Shown here one piece after another: positions 37,001 to 48,373 of a stretch of 64,000 nucleotides of DNA. Origin of the DNA: Leuctra nigra. Taxonomy: Eukaryota; Arthropoda; Insecta; Plecoptera; Leuctridae. The stretch lies in NCBI GenBank assembly GCA_934045905.1, contig OW203763.1, forward strand, positions 16,126,948-16,190,947. Direction: 5' to 3'. Within the stretch, counting starts at the first letter, position 1; each line of letters opens with the position of its first letter. The notes under the pieces are model-generated. The model was given only the letters and a program-made list of their open reading frames with translations. It was not told the origin of the DNA and did no database searches. The position numbers and the translations under genes are program-made.

Positions 37001-39858
37001 AGAGCGGGTTCAGTCACGCACCATATACCTTAGCATTCAAATATTTCACATTCATTTGAGAAATATTGAAAAATATTTTATAGTAAAATTAAGTAAAATA
37101 GAGAATTTCAACAATATTAGGCATGCAAATGTGGAAATTGACACATCAACATTATTATTATTTATTATTAACTCTGTACTTATGACAATGTGAATAAAAC
37201 ATTATATAAAAAAAATCATACATTTACTTTTCTTCTTAAGAACATTATCACACTATTAAATTCATTTGGGACAATTTTAATCATAAGCCAATAGGATTTC
37301 AGAGGTTGACTGAATTTCATTAGCTGGAAATTTAAATTGTCCAACTATGAATAAGTATAGTGTGATATACGCACTTTAGACGTTACATTACAATTATCAA
37401 TAATAATTTTTCATTAGTCACACATTTATATAAAGTATGTATTTTTATTTTGTTTTATATTTTCTACAATTTTGTTCATGCCAGTTCTGAGGTTACGTAT
37501 TTGTTGTATTCTGTTTTATTTAATTTAAGCTGTATCGAATAATTATTTTTACTTGTATTTTAGTGTGTGCGTGTGCGCGTGCGTTATTTGTTTTGTACAA
37601 TATCAATAAGTCTAATATATTAAAACTAGAATATGTATTATACATAAAAATGGATTTCGGTTTAACGACAAAGATCGGCGAACAACAGTATGCGTGTGAT
37701 TAAATGTTATTACACTAAAGTTATGTTTTATACATTAATTAACCGCATCCAAATGAAACACCTCAATTTTCAATATTCCTTCCTTATTGTATCTTCATGA
37801 ATAATATTGAAAAAACAATATTCAAAGTACGAGAACTTAATTCTGATATGCACAGCTAAAGTTTTACGGTTGTCCTATACTTTAACATTGGATGGAAATG
37901 TTAAATAAGGAGACATTTATTTTTTCTTTCGTTTAATTAACACAAATACCTATACGGTGAGAATTTAACAAATGCCAAAAATAAGGAAAATCAGTCTCAA
38001 AGAATACAATTTTGCAAAGAAGATGTTACCAAACTGATCTAATTAAGAAGAAAATGATCATCAACAAAATATATTATTTGCAAAAATGAATCGTATTTTC
38101 ATGATAATTATCACTAAAATTATTTCTACAATAATTTTATCCACAAAACTTTGTATTTTTCAAAAATTTAACGTCACACAGTCCATATTTTAGAGTTGAG
38201 GATGATGTTTTCATACTTTACAGATAAATTAATTTTCGCAATCATTACGACAGGAAATTGGGATGCCTGGAATACGAAACGGAAGGGGGAGGGGGAGGGG
38301 GGGGGGGGCGAGGGAGCGTTTGTTTACAGCATGGTAAATTTCTATTCAAGAAATTAAGACTAACCCATACTCTTTTTAATGATGGGGAATTTATTTTGTT
38401 CAAGGGTAGTTCAAATGTGCTGTGTTTGAATTAAGCAATATGTGTGAGTATTAATTTTAATATTTTAACTGGCTAGACATTTATAAATGTTGTAAATGTA
38501 AGATGTTCAGACAATAGTTCAGATGTGGGTATTATTTAAGATTAGATTATTAGAACAGATTAGTGTTGTTTAATGGCGCGTCGATAGCGAGGTCATTTTG
38601 CTCACGTAAAGTTATTTTTTTAAACTTTGTTGAATATAAAGGTAAGTCTTCGGGAGGGGTCGACCTATGGGGTCCGACCCGGAGGAGTCCCACACTGGCG
38701 GGAAGGCCAGGCCAGAATTGGGACGGACCGGGGGGCGGGAGGGTTCGAGCCGGTGGGACCCGATTCGGGGGGGGGGGGGGGGGCATGGGTAGGCCGACCC
38801 TGGCTGCTCTTTGTCTGGACCTCACCCCTGTCCGGCATGAGTAGCCCTTATACATGAGCATATGCTCGCCGGCTTAGCTTACACAAACCCAACCACCGCG
38901 CTAAGGTGGCAGCCGTCGGGGGGATTATTTTAGGTAAGACATCATTGTATATCTATTGACTGTTCAAGTATTGGTTGTGTGGAAAAGCAGCTATCTACAT
39001 TTTATTAAAATTCAACCTAAGCATCGCCCTTGTAAGCCATAAAGACAATTAAAAAAATGTGTTGGCGAAATAGTATAAAAAATGGGGTAGTATAATATGG
39101 AACGGAAAAGCCAAAATTGTATCAGTATTTACAACAAATGACAATTTGTAATGGAAAAATGCCATATAATATCAATACAGTTTTTCCAACATTTACAAAA
39201 TAAATTACAAAATGGTCCATAATTTTTTCAGCAGTATTTGTTAAGAAATCACCTCGATCATTGTTTTCTGATTGTCTAATGTTATATTGCATAATTAAGT
39301 GTGGATATGAGTTTTTTAAGAGATGGAGAAAGAGTAACTTGATATCATGATTTAACACCAAGAGATCGTATTTTGGCTCAGGCGTCAAAATAATGCCTTA
39401 TTTTCTGATTTGCATTGTACGAGTTGACAAGCTAACATGTGAACAAATGCAATAATAATTTCGATAACTTCAAAATTAGTTCACTTGAAATTTATTTCAT
39501 TTGGAAACAATGTCTGCAAAATTTGTTAAAAATCAAGTAATCATTTAGCAGAAATAAATATTAACATATACATTTCTACAATCTTAAACTATAATAGGAA
39601 AATCGCGGATATTGCTAAAAAATAATAAGTTTTAATTTCATGTAAGAACTTACGATCAGATGATCCAATAAATTCGAGAACATTTCCGAGTAAGGGTAGT
39701 CCCGGCTTTCCCGGGATCCTTTCTGCCAATTCCGTAAGTCGTCGTCGTTGGAGCTTGTAGTAGATGAAATATAAAACAGCAGCAGGCAACAACAAATAAT
39801 AAAATGTAGATGAAGCTGAAAACACCGGTGTCATCACCGACTCAGAACCAGTGCCCAT
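20489..39858 (-). CDS. CYP4G: Cytochrome P450, CYP4G subfamily
   Basis: Eleven coding exons (minus strand): 39858-39654, 34083-33977, 33333-33243, 31095-30913, 28469-28400, 25673-25547, 24775-24625, 24234-24125, 22946-22709, 22222-22037 and 20670-20489. All junctions are GT-AG and in phase; the total is 549 aa. An N-terminal membrane anchor ([16 protein letters not shown]) is followed by a Pro-rich hinge (GKPGLPLLG). Other landmarks are [28 protein letters not shown]-helix GHDTT (349-353), ExxR as ETLR (406-409), and heme loop FSAGPRSC with Cys488. Residues about 275-312 are an acidic, Ser-rich insert before [10 protein letters not shown], which marks CYP4G. The family works in the ER of oenocytes, where it decarbonylates fatty aldehydes to cuticular hydrocarbons with NADPH-P450 reductase. 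All catalytic motifs are intact, so the gene looks functional. Introns 1 (5.6 kb) and 5 (2.7 kb) are among the largest and carry many mobile elements. Confidence 0.95.
20840..20935 (-). mobile_element. tRNA-like SINE fragment
   Basis: On the minus strand a B-box-like GCGTTCGAATCCC follows a degenerate A-box region. It lies in the last CYP4G intron. No cloverleaf closes, so it is not a tRNA gene. Confidence 0.4.
21621..22014. mobile_element. Non-autonomous hAT-type element, 394 bp
   Basis: Termini CAGGAGTCGGCAACCTGC and (reverse complement) CAGGGGTTGGCAAACTGT are hAT-like. A perfect 8-bp target duplication ATCTAAAC lies at 21613-21620 and 22015-22022. The element carries GCGGCTC motifs and a G run, with no transposase. 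It sits in the last CYP4G intron, ending 23 bp from exon 10. Confidence 0.9.
22436..22640 (-). mobile_element. tRNA-derived SINE copy
   Basis: On the minus strand a B box GAGTTCGATTCCC is followed by a body with a CTCAGTCGAGAGG-type segment and a GGAGAC/GATG-rich region. These are shared with the copies near 25365, 26805 and 30640. It lies in CYP4G intron 9. Confidence 0.55.
25365..25490 (-). mobile_element. SINE body fragment
   Basis: AGTTGAGAAGGAGATGATCG ... GGAACCTTCCGCAA resembles the body of the SINE at 22436-22640 but lacks the tRNA-like head. It lies in CYP4G intron 6. Confidence 0.4.
26805..27025 (-). mobile_element. tRNA-derived SINE copy with A and B boxes
   Basis: On the minus strand TGGCTCAGACAACAG (A-box-like) is followed by GGGTTTGATTCCC (B-box-like). 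A body with AGCTCTCGACTGAGG and a second TCAGTCGAAAG follows. It lies in CYP4G intron 5. Confidence 0.55.
27475..27831. mobile_element. Non-autonomous hAT-type element, 357 bp
   Basis: It begins CAGGGGCGGATTAAT and ends GGTAATCCGCCCCTG. A perfect 8-bp target duplication GTTCCGGC flanks it (27467-27474 and 27832-27839). Subterminal GCGCCCCTAGGCTA is repeated inverted. No transposase. It lies in CYP4G intron 5. Confidence 0.95.
27936..28020. repeat. (CTTT)n microsatellite
   Basis: A long pure tetranucleotide tract in CYP4G intron 5. The open frame across it is low-complexity only. Confidence 0.95.
28649..29041. mobile_element. Large foldback element with TTAA target site
   Basis: A near-perfect palindrome of about 393 bp. 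The left end GAGGCAAACGGAAGCGAACG matches the complement of the right end, and TTAA lies on both sides (28645-28648, 29042-29045). Arms of about 190 bp flank a short centre near 28835. TTAA flanks suit piggyBac- or Kolobok-type transposition. It lies in CYP4G intron 4, upstream of exon 5 in the minus direction. Confidence 0.9.
30640..30800 (-). mobile_element. tRNA-derived SINE copy
   Basis: On the minus strand a B box GTGTTCGATCCCCG is followed by the GTTTTTGCCCTGGAAATG body, similar to the other SINE copies. It lies in CYP4G intron 4. Confidence 0.5.
32085..32311 (+). pseudogene. 3' end of a Jockey/CR1-like LINE, degenerate
   Basis: From about 32091 one frame reads [17 protein letters not shown] ... 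KFVKEKFH and then TAG. This resembles the extreme C-terminus of Jockey/CR1-type reverse transcriptases (LYNxLPxxIK). A 3' UTR with AATAAA and an (ATCA)n tail follows. Everything upstream is lost or degenerate. It lies in CYP4G intron 3. Confidence 0.7.
32536..33216. mobile_element. 681-bp foldback element, TTA target site
   Basis: The ends are TAGCCCAGTAATTT and (right, inverted) TAGTCCAGTAATTT, flanked by TTA on both sides. The arms match over about 300 bp each (CCACCACTAATTGCAACAG, TTCCGGCACTCGGATTCGG and others) with a short loop near 32890. A poly-T run in the right arm is the main length difference. PIF/Harbinger-type by target site. Its right end is 26 bp from CYP4G exon 3. Confidence 0.85.
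34381..34480. repeat. 50-bp tandem duplication
   Basis: Two adjacent copies of a 50-bp unit beginning CATAATGTAAAGTTCACTCT, with no visible difference. A recent local duplication in CYP4G intron 1. Confidence 0.95.
36005..36100 (-). mobile_element. SINE head fragment with perfect B box
   Basis: The minus strand carries GGGTTCGATCCCG preceded by a tRNA-like stretch. The acceptor stem does not pair, so I call it a SINE remnant. It lies in CYP4G intron 1. Confidence 0.45.
38640..38935. other. GC-rich block, probable transposon fragment
   Basis: An abrupt change to about 60% GC with a G run (about 38766-38785) inside AT-rich CYP4G intron 1. Both strands show Gly/Pro/Arg-rich open frames that look like by-products of composition. 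It resembles the GC-rich 3' regions of some LINEs, but I cannot place the family. Confidence 0.4.
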
Positions 39859-39974
39859 CTTGCTATCGCGAAATATTAGAAATATTTCAAAAAGAAAACA
39901 ATTTTAGGTGTCCCAGACTACCAAGTCACCGTAACGCACTGTCACTAGTAAACCTGTTAACTTAAAAGCTGAAA

Positions 39975-39982
39975 CTTTTATA
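39975..39982 (-). promoter_or_regulatory. TATA box of CYP4G
   Basis: TATAAAAG on the minus strand, 117 nt upstream of the start codon. This leaves room for a start site about 30 nt downstream and a 5' UTR of about 90 nt without an intron. Confidence 0.6.
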
Positions 39983-39989
39983 GGATCGG

Positions 39990-42900
39990 TAAGAAAATTT
40001 ATTTTTTGTTCTTGAAGTTTACGCTCAGCCAATCACAGAGAAGGAGAAATGGGTAGTAATGCTAACGATATTATTCTCTTCAATAACATCGTCTTCTAGA
40101 AATAAAATCCTTTTGAAGAAAAACGGTAACCAATATTGTTAAGAATATATTTTCAAAAAGAAAGTTACAAAAATAACACTCGTAAAAATGTGGGCAATTC
40201 ACAATGTGTTCTTGAAATTTTGATTTTAGAAACATATATTTGAAAATGTTAGTAGAATTACCATATACCTCCACTGTCAAGACTCAACCAAGGTTATATA
40301 GAACGCAGAAATGCAGAAATAAACCGGTTTTAGGAATCGGACTATGTAGCATATGACATTGTTCTTATTATTTCTGATCAATTTTCGAAATCAATTATTT
40401 TTTCTCAATGAACTTGTCACAATTTCTGTGCGAATCCATTTACAGTTTACTCTATACTAATTTTGGGACAAAAATTATAGGTATTCATTAGCACAATTGT
40501 ACAACCGAAATTACATATTAGACAATGTTTTAAATGTTAGTATGTTCTTTTTCGAGTTTCCCAAAACTCATAAAAATAATGAAAAGAAAAAAATTACAAA
40601 ACGGAAAATTTTCAAGTTTTTAGATGACGTGAGAATTTTTTAAATACCTACACGTTCTTCATTTTTACAGAAATAACAATACATGTTTCTGAATTATTGT
40701 AAAATTTGTAGTTTGTGTGACTTTTCTTGACATTTATTTGCTGTAAGTTTTGGACAGCCTAAAAATGAACACATACCTGCCTAATAGTGTTCGAGACGTT
40801 TTTAAAAATGAATTTGAAATGAGAAATGCTGTGAAGCCCTTAACTATTAACTTATTGGACATGCTGTTACAGCTTTTAAATTTCACATCAAATTCATCAA
40901 ATTCACTTTTATTGAGCATTAGAAAATAATGTAACTTTTACATGTTCCAATCTCCAATTTGATTCAATTTATTATTTCATGATGTCATTCTATAGGCTAC
41001 GAGTCTTCGTTGTTCAATTTGGAATAATTGAACCCAAACGGTTTTTTACCTTGGACCTTATTCCTTTGCACTAAATACTGAAATTGGTATTTATCAATAA
41101 TCTGTAAACGTAGTACGTCACGACGAACTACTATTTCGCGTCAAGTTGCGAATTTAGCGATCAATAGTAAAAATCCTAAAATATTGTGAAATGATTTTAG
41201 CGATTTGAAAATGTATAGAGAATATGAGGTGAGGCTTTCAAAGTGCATAACATGAATAAACATTTGGCATTTTGTGTGATTTCCTTCTACATGCCAAAGA
41301 TCATTGATGAAATGCGAACAGGTTTCTAGCTCTATGCTTGGTGGAGGTGCCAGGTGACACAGAAGTAATTGGTTGGGAGAGAATTGCTATTTTTTCCCAC
41401 TTCAGATTATTACACTTGTACTAGAAAAAAATCTTACAATACAATAAATACAAAAAATACAACAAAGAGGCAAAAAATAGAGAAATTTCAGATTTTCCAT
41501 GAGTTTGGGTACAAATATTGTATTTATTGTTGGAGTTTATGTTGCTAACGTCGACTAAAAAATTTGCTACACTAATTAGTTTTCACAATTTTCAATATTT
41601 TAATACCTTTTAGTACAGCCGGACTAGCATTGTATTTGTATCGTACTAGTTACAAGGTTCCACAATGATATTGGTAACGGCTGTAACCGTATTAGCGATT
41701 TTTGTTATTAGATAACATTTAAAACAAAAGTTATTTTTGTAGTAAATAAAACAGCTGAAACTGTGTCTCTGCTTTTACACTGAAAGATTACAATGCGCGA
41801 GTAGACGACGAATATTTTGGACTTTTATTCTAATGCAATCATTCATGTTAATATACATTTTATACATCTTATACAGGTACATCTTATAGTTTAGTTTGTA
41901 ATCCGTATTATATGATTGGAAGAGGCATTCAATTATGGAATGCTAATTACCACCTAGAGTGAATCTTCAATGGTTGTGGAGGGTTCCAATGCATTGGTTG
42001 ATAAGTTGAATTAGCATGGGACAGAATGAAGACAGCAACCACCGAAATGATGTGCTAATGTGATGAGTATAAAATAATATGTACCTATCTTGTGTGCACA
42101 TGTTTTCCTATTTCTAAGTTTTTATACGATAGATGAATAAAAAGCTTCGTGTGCTAGGTCTGTGGCTACCAACCTTCGCCGAACCTAGGATTAGGCCAAC
42201 CACACTAGTGGGAGTTTTTATAAGATAATAGCCGAATTCTCGCATTGCACATGATTGCACACCTGTCACAATGCGCAGGTCTGAGGCTCATCAGACTGAG
42301 AGCTGTGCTGGGAGAATCGCGGTTATGCTGTACAGCGGTAAATTACACAAACTTACACCATTAGAAGGTTGTTTCAGAATTCAGGTTGATCTTCTTGGTA
42401 TCTATTATACTAAGTATATAAAAAATTTTAAAATTTACAAATTTTTTTCTTCATATCTTTTTTCAATTTTAATTTGAAAGAAATTATTTTGAAGACAATC
42501 TGTATTTAAAATTTTCGTGAAAATATGAATATGAATATGAATCTGTTTTGAAAATATACCTATGTATTTAATAGTATGTCAAGAAAATTGGCTATAAAAT
42601 AACCTCCTAAAATTCACTTCAGGCGATTGAAGGCGATTCAGGTGATTGAGGCAATTTGTGGAAATTTAATGCTTGTACATTCGTCCCCAGGACTGCAATA
42701 TTTGTAGACATTATGCATATCGTATTTATTGTAGTTAGTATTGGGATATAATAAACGTAGCGTCAACATAACAAGGTCGTTTGGATGCATTTCCGTGAAA
42801 AGTGCCTTCAGGCACGCAATTGCATTACTATCATTAATCATAGATTATAAGTTTGAACGACATTTTTAATTTTTCTCGAGCTAATTAATGTAGCATAGTA

Positions 42901-43740
42901 TTAATTATCGAAGTGTGGAAATTTCCGAAAGACTTGTTGATGTTGCCGATCAGTAAAATATTTCTTGCATAAAAGATGGGCACCTCACAACCTTGTGAAA
43001 TCACGATTTCCTATCACGGAGATGTATAAAAAAAATTAAGTAGCCATCAAACACGTAAAAATGCGGAAAATCAGCGATTTAAATCATTAGCGTTAATTTT
43101 GGGCCTGTTCATGAACTCGCAAACCACTTAAACCACTCTACAGGCTAGACATTTGGCGCCGGCGGCCATGTTTCTACATGATTAGGAAATTTTGTTAAAA
43201 TATACAAAATAAATACTTCGTTTGGGACAATTGGGATCTATGAACCCCGATTGAAACCGCGACAAAACGCAATTAAGTGCGAAGCTTCACTGACGTCAAG
43301 AGTTGTGAAATATCTATCTATCTTCTATTCCGTGAACTTACAGAATACAAGTTCCGTATGCCAGCGGCAGACTTGCAGCATGAGGTAAGATTCATAAGAT
43401 AATTATATTATCTCTTATATGTATTGAGCGAAGAAGAAAATATGTAATTTTCGCACACATGCCATCAAATACCCTTGTTAAAGATTGTAATATAACCATA
43501 TTGTAAACCATAAATATTGACGTACTTAGTGATCACTGTAGACTTAGTAAAAAATAAATAACATACTCAAACGACAAGAGATTAGTTTTACAAACCTTCA
43601 GCTCGATTATAAAACTTTAATTATTTTGAGACGTGTACCTATATTACCTAAACATTTGACATCTCATAATGAGAGTTACACAATCGCTCTGCAGACTTAA
43701 TATTGGTGATCAAATAGTTGTACAGACTTGTTACCATTAT
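39990..43740. other. Gene-poor upstream region of CYP4G
   Basis: No supported gene. It contains the dispersed repeat copy at 41780-41860 and a 41-bp exon-like segment at 43344-43384 noted as an observation. The 5' regulatory DNA of CYP4G should lie in its left part. Confidence 0.5.
41780..41860. repeat. Dispersed repeat, copy 2
   Basis: Matches 14841-14925 with a few substitutions (AATGCGCGAGTAGACGACGA). Same orientation. Confidence 0.75.
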
Positions 43741-44741
43741 TATAATAATAATAATAATAATAATAATATCGTTTTATTTCCAAGAATACAAAAATGTACA
43801 CATAGACTTTTATAAGAAAAAGTGTTTGGAAAATATATGCAATAGCAAGTCAGTAAAATGCATAAAGAAGATTTGATACAACAACAAAAAAAACAATGCT
43901 CTAGACAATGTGGGTACATGAACAGAACTGAGTAATAATAAATAATAGCGGGTTGTCTACAGCTCTAAGCCGGCCGTTTCCCGCACTCCAGACGCCACCT
44001 CTCTCTGTCCGTCCAGTCAGCATCACCAATTCCTCTTCTTGACATGTCCAGCAGCACCTGTTTCTTCCAATCCTCTTCTGGTCGCCCTCGTCTTCTTCTA
44101 CCAGGAGGTAACCAAGACTCTAATCTTTTTGGCCACCTCTGAGGTTCCATGCGCTGAACATGCCCATACCAAACAAGTCTATTTGTTTCTATACAATTAA
44201 CCACCGTCTTTTCTACTCCCATCCGTCTTCTTATCTCCTCATTCCTCACGTGCTCTAATCTTGAGACTCCACAACTCCTTCTTAAGAAATCCATTTCCAC
44301 TGCAAGCAGCCTTTCTCTATCCCTCTCCGTCATCTCCCACGTTTCTGCACCATACAGAAGTATGCTTTGAACTATCGTCTGGTATATTCTTTTTTTTGTG
44401 GTTTTACCTACACTCCCGGACCAGAGTAACGAATTGAGCTTCTGTATTGCCTGTCTCGCCTGACCAATACGACAGGATATCTCTCTCCTACTGTTTCCTT
44501 CTTTATCAATTACAGTTCCCAAGTACTTATATTGCTCACACACCTCGATACACTGTCCATTCAAATCCAAGCCCTCTCCAAACTCCTTGCCAACCACCAG
44601 ATATTTCGTCTTTGTAACGCTGATTCTTAATCCAGCCTCCTCATATGCATCATTAAGCTTCCTCAGCATAAAATCAATGTCATACTCATCTGAGGCCATT
44701 AATATCTGATCATCAGCAAAGAGGAGAGTATGAAGAAGTTA
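43741..44741 (-). pseudogene. 5'-truncated LINE: intact C-terminal part of reverse transcriptase
   Basis: The frame from about 44736 to 43965 (minus) starts LLHTLLFADDQILMAS, so the catalytic FADD motif of the reverse transcriptase palm is present. It continues through the thumb and C-terminal region (LLYGAETWEMTERDRERLL, LVWYGHVQRM, GRRRRGRPEEDW) to a stop, about 257 codons without interruption. Everything before FADD is missing: a stop and unrelated sequence lie just upstream, as expected from truncated target-primed insertion. The 3' UTR ends in an (ATT)n tract (43741-43770). The type is RTE-like or another arthropod non-LTR clade. The lack of disabling changes suggests a young insertion. 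Confidence 0.85.
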
Positions 44742-44869
44742 GTCACTGAGTCAGAAACTGAGTCAGACTACAAATTAAAATACGAATTTAACTAGAAACT
44801 AATAATATCTGCACCAACTATTATATTAACAGCATAAGGAAATGCAAGAACTTAACCTATCACCCAGTA

Positions 44870-45430
44870 TTACAAAATATTATCTTCCATAAATTCATTA
44901 ATAGAATAGTAAGCTCTATTTGTTAATAGCGTTTTGAGTTCAAATTTAAAGATTTTGGTATTAGCAATATATTTTAGTCTGTTTGGAAGTTTGTTATAGA
45001 ATTTGGTATTGATATAGGTTGAGTTCTTTTGACGTGACAGATTATAACCCTTAACATGAATATTGTGCTTATTGCGGGTGTCATGGTTGTGGATAGAATT
45101 ACTTAAAACTTGTGATGCTAGATTTCTTTTAACTAGTGTAATTGCTTCCAGCAGATACAGACTGTAGAAGGTTAAAATGTTGTGCTTTTGAAAGAGCTCT
45201 CTGCAATGCGGTAGAATATTCCGAAAGGTTGAAAGATAACTTGATCTCATTAGGGCACAATGAGCTAGGAGATGAAGAACTACCAGTAATAGATCAATAG
45301 ATCCCAACAAATAAATGTACACAATCATGCTGCTGTCTGAGTTTTTCGTGATTTCTCTCAGTCGAGAGATATGCTTCGAAAGTTCTTTATGAATATTACC
45401 TATACATGCATTTTTATTCATCACCGTCTT
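44870..45430 (-). pseudogene. Jockey/CR1-like LINE fragment, RT C-terminus
   Basis: The frame ending at 44870 contains CRELFQKHNILTFYSLYLLE, HDTRNKHNI and TKFYNKLPNRLKYIAN, which are hallmark C-terminal motifs of Jockey/CR1-type ORF2. It ends with AYYSINEFMED. The upstream third reads poorly and probably holds a frameshift. Stops lie just before about 45430. It belongs to a different LINE clade from the neighbour at 43741-44741. Confidence 0.75.
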
Positions 45431-45562
45431 CCGATCATCTTCACATATTATTTTATTTATCCGTTACCATTAGCTTAGTTACAGCGTAAAGGATGTAATA
45501 TTCAAGGGTAACAGGGCAATGTTACACATAAAGCAGGTATGGGCATGCGGAATAAATATTAA

Positions 45563-46096
45563 GGTGGGGACATCGAATGCCACACACCGAAAATATTTTT
45601 TACTGAAATTAGCAATATTTATTAACTTTTCCAATATTTCAACTATATTTAAGTATGAAGGATTCATAAAATGTCATGTAATTTGCAACCCATGACTTAT
45701 ATTGAGTTTTCAATTTGATGCCTTCAGAAGATGAGGAAAATTTTAACACAGGAGGTATAGGAAAACGATTTAGTTTTTGCTGTCTAACTTTTAAAATAGT
45801 TCAGGATGGTATCGTTTTATATTTTTTTCATGATAATATATCCATATGTCTACTAGAAAATAAGTTTTTTGTTGAAATCTATCGACACAAAAAAATTAGA
45901 TCTTCATTTTAGCGTAAAAATGGCACGATTTTTCTTGGCTGCCATAAGCTAACATTGGGAGACATATGGGTTTATCTCAAAAACTAGTTCACGATGCTAG
46001 TTTTTGGGGGTCATATTCTGGTGTAGAATGAAATTGTCTATAAGAATGCAAAATTACAGCGAATTCTATCGAAGTAGGGGTTACGCTCTTCCCCCC
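45563..46096. mobile_element. 534-bp MITE with TTAA target site, copy 1
   Basis: TTAA lies on both sides (45559-45562 and 46097-46100), and the element starts GGTGGGGACATCG. Internal sequence (AACACAGGAGGTATAGG and flanking) matches the 59972-60503 element in opposite orientation. Short open frames inside are shared by both copies but not intact. Confidence 0.8.
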
Positions 46097-46950
46097 TTAA
46101 GGGACACGCAAAATTGTGATATGTTATAAATGTAATATTCTGATAGAAATGTGCTGTGGCTTGAAAGCTTTAAAATACGCTATGGATTAGCCGAGCTAAC
46201 TCGTGAAACCTATAAGTGAAAACATGGAGTATCAAATGTCAAGGCTCTCCACAATACATGCCTGACTTTTCTGCTACCTACTCGAAGCAATTTTCCGTAA
46301 GTTTACGGTAATAGACAAGTCCCCATAATTTTTCTTTTGATTAAATCTATAACTAGAGTAACAAATATAATATGTAGAAAGTCCGTCAGTGTAATGGTAA
46401 ATCTGTCATTGAAATATCGACTAGTTTGCATTAATGCAGGAAAATGGATTTTGGCGACTACGATGACTCTGACGTAAACAGCGATGTTATCAACAGTCAG
46501 TTTCATAATGGCATTGTGTTTATATACACGTCTTTAACGTCATCTGTTCTTTGGGTCTGCAATAATTGACTTGACTTTTTACGTATTTGGAATAACTTAC
46601 AGACTAATTTATCACACAAGCGTAGTTATTTGTTAATCGAGAATGAACTATCGACTTAACTACCAACAGATGGACATTTTCTCGCCTATGAACGATATGT
46701 GGGCATTCTATTGGAATGGAATCACCTGGTATACAAGTTCAAAGCCAGCTTGCTTCAATTGAAAGCACTGGAAAATGGTCATCTTTTCCATTCATTCAAT
46801 TTAGAATGAATCATTTGGTACAGGAGTAAGGGCAAATTTTGTATCATGAGTGTTAAATGAAAACAAATCTGTGCTAGTCAAATACAATTTTAATCAATGT
46901 TCAGCCCAAAAATTACAACTTTAAAAAATATATTGTTCAGACACATAGGA

Positions 46951-47110
46951 CATGTATACCCAACGCATTAAGTTGTGATCGCGACTACCAGTCGTACACA
47001 GAAGTAGTATAAGTTGCCTAAAATAAAGATATTTGCATACAGAGGGGTGATTTGCAAGATTGGTTTGATCATTGGCTTTTATCACGACTTAATGCGTTGG
47101 CTGTACTCGT
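46951..47110. mobile_element. Short MITE-like inverted repeat
   Basis: CCAACGCATTAAGTTGTGATC on the left pairs with GTGATA/ACTTAATGCGTTGG on the right, about 155 bp overall. No target duplication was resolved. Confidence 0.65.
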
Positions 47111-48373
47111 ATAAGTACAATAATTGCTCTCTAAATCTAATGTTATAAGTAAAGACACACATTTTGCAGCAGTTGATGAAGTTGTTTTGAACATAGATCT
47201 TAATTTCAGTCTTTGTACAATGCTACTTACTGTTTACGTATAAAGGTCATTATTGAACTAAGTATGCTCACAATCATCATTACCTAGGATCGTATAAACT
47301 ATGTCAGATTTTGATAATTCAGCTCATTCTAACTTTACAACAGAATTGTATCACATAACATTCCAATTAATTGCTAGAGCTAGCAATTCCATTTGACTTG
47401 GCAGTTTTATATGACTTGAGATTTTTGGCAGTTTTGGATTCTCGTGATTTTAATACTAATACTGATACTGATAATTTGATTAGAGATGATGAACATCCAC
47501 AAACAAATAATTGAAATCGATGTCGTTGCCATACCGATTTGAGCAAAAAGTTGAACTATACACAATTTAATTAAATGTTTTCACTTTGCACATATAACTT
47601 GCCTTCTCACAAATATTTACTACTATGACAAGACACGACAAATAGCAAGTCTAATGATTATATATATATATCAACAATTAAGATTCAATTTCAATAATAA
47701 TAGCATGAGAAGTCAATATTTTACATCAATGCTAAATTGCTAATACCTATTGATGAATAAGTACATAGTAGTATTATATAGTCAACGTCTTCACCGAGGA
47801 GTTCAACTGCTTCAAGTCAAGTTGCAAATTCTGTCGAACACTAGATACACCATAATTTAAACTAGTTGGCGCACCTCCATGAACAAAGTAAGACATGTCA
47901 GCACATGCAGCCCCAAGGTCGACCGAGTATGCGAACTATTCCTGTCAACTTTCTCTGGTTATATCTGAATATCTGTTTAAAAACTATAATATTATATATT
48001 ATATATTTTATATGGTTATTAGAAATACACTCTTATAGCTGCATTTTGCTGTTCGAAAGTTTCTGTACTGGAGTGTAAAAATAATACCAAAACATAACCT
48101 ACATATGCCTCGTAATTTTGTCCCCTTTTTTCCTTTCCAGCAAAATCTACATTTGCTAGAACCATCTAGAATGCAAAGGAATGGGGGACATCACATGGAA
48201 TCCAACTGAGCCAGTGTGTTGGTTTTTAGCAGTACCTTTTTTGATGGAAGCGCTAGCTTTTTTGTTGTGGTCCATTGGCGATATTTCCAGCAAACTTTTA
48301 ATCTTAGATTTGATTGGTGATGTATGATGTTAATCAGTACTAATACTATTATGAGATTCAGATAAATTCTGAT

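Noticed and set aside
38550..38861. Pro- and Gly-rich open frames on both strands
   Set aside because: By-products of the GC-rich block and its G run; no splice or start context.
46442..46568. Short frame MDFGDYDDSDVNSDV
   Set aside because: Acidic start looks protein-like but it is under 45 codons, with no donor in phase and no partner exon found.
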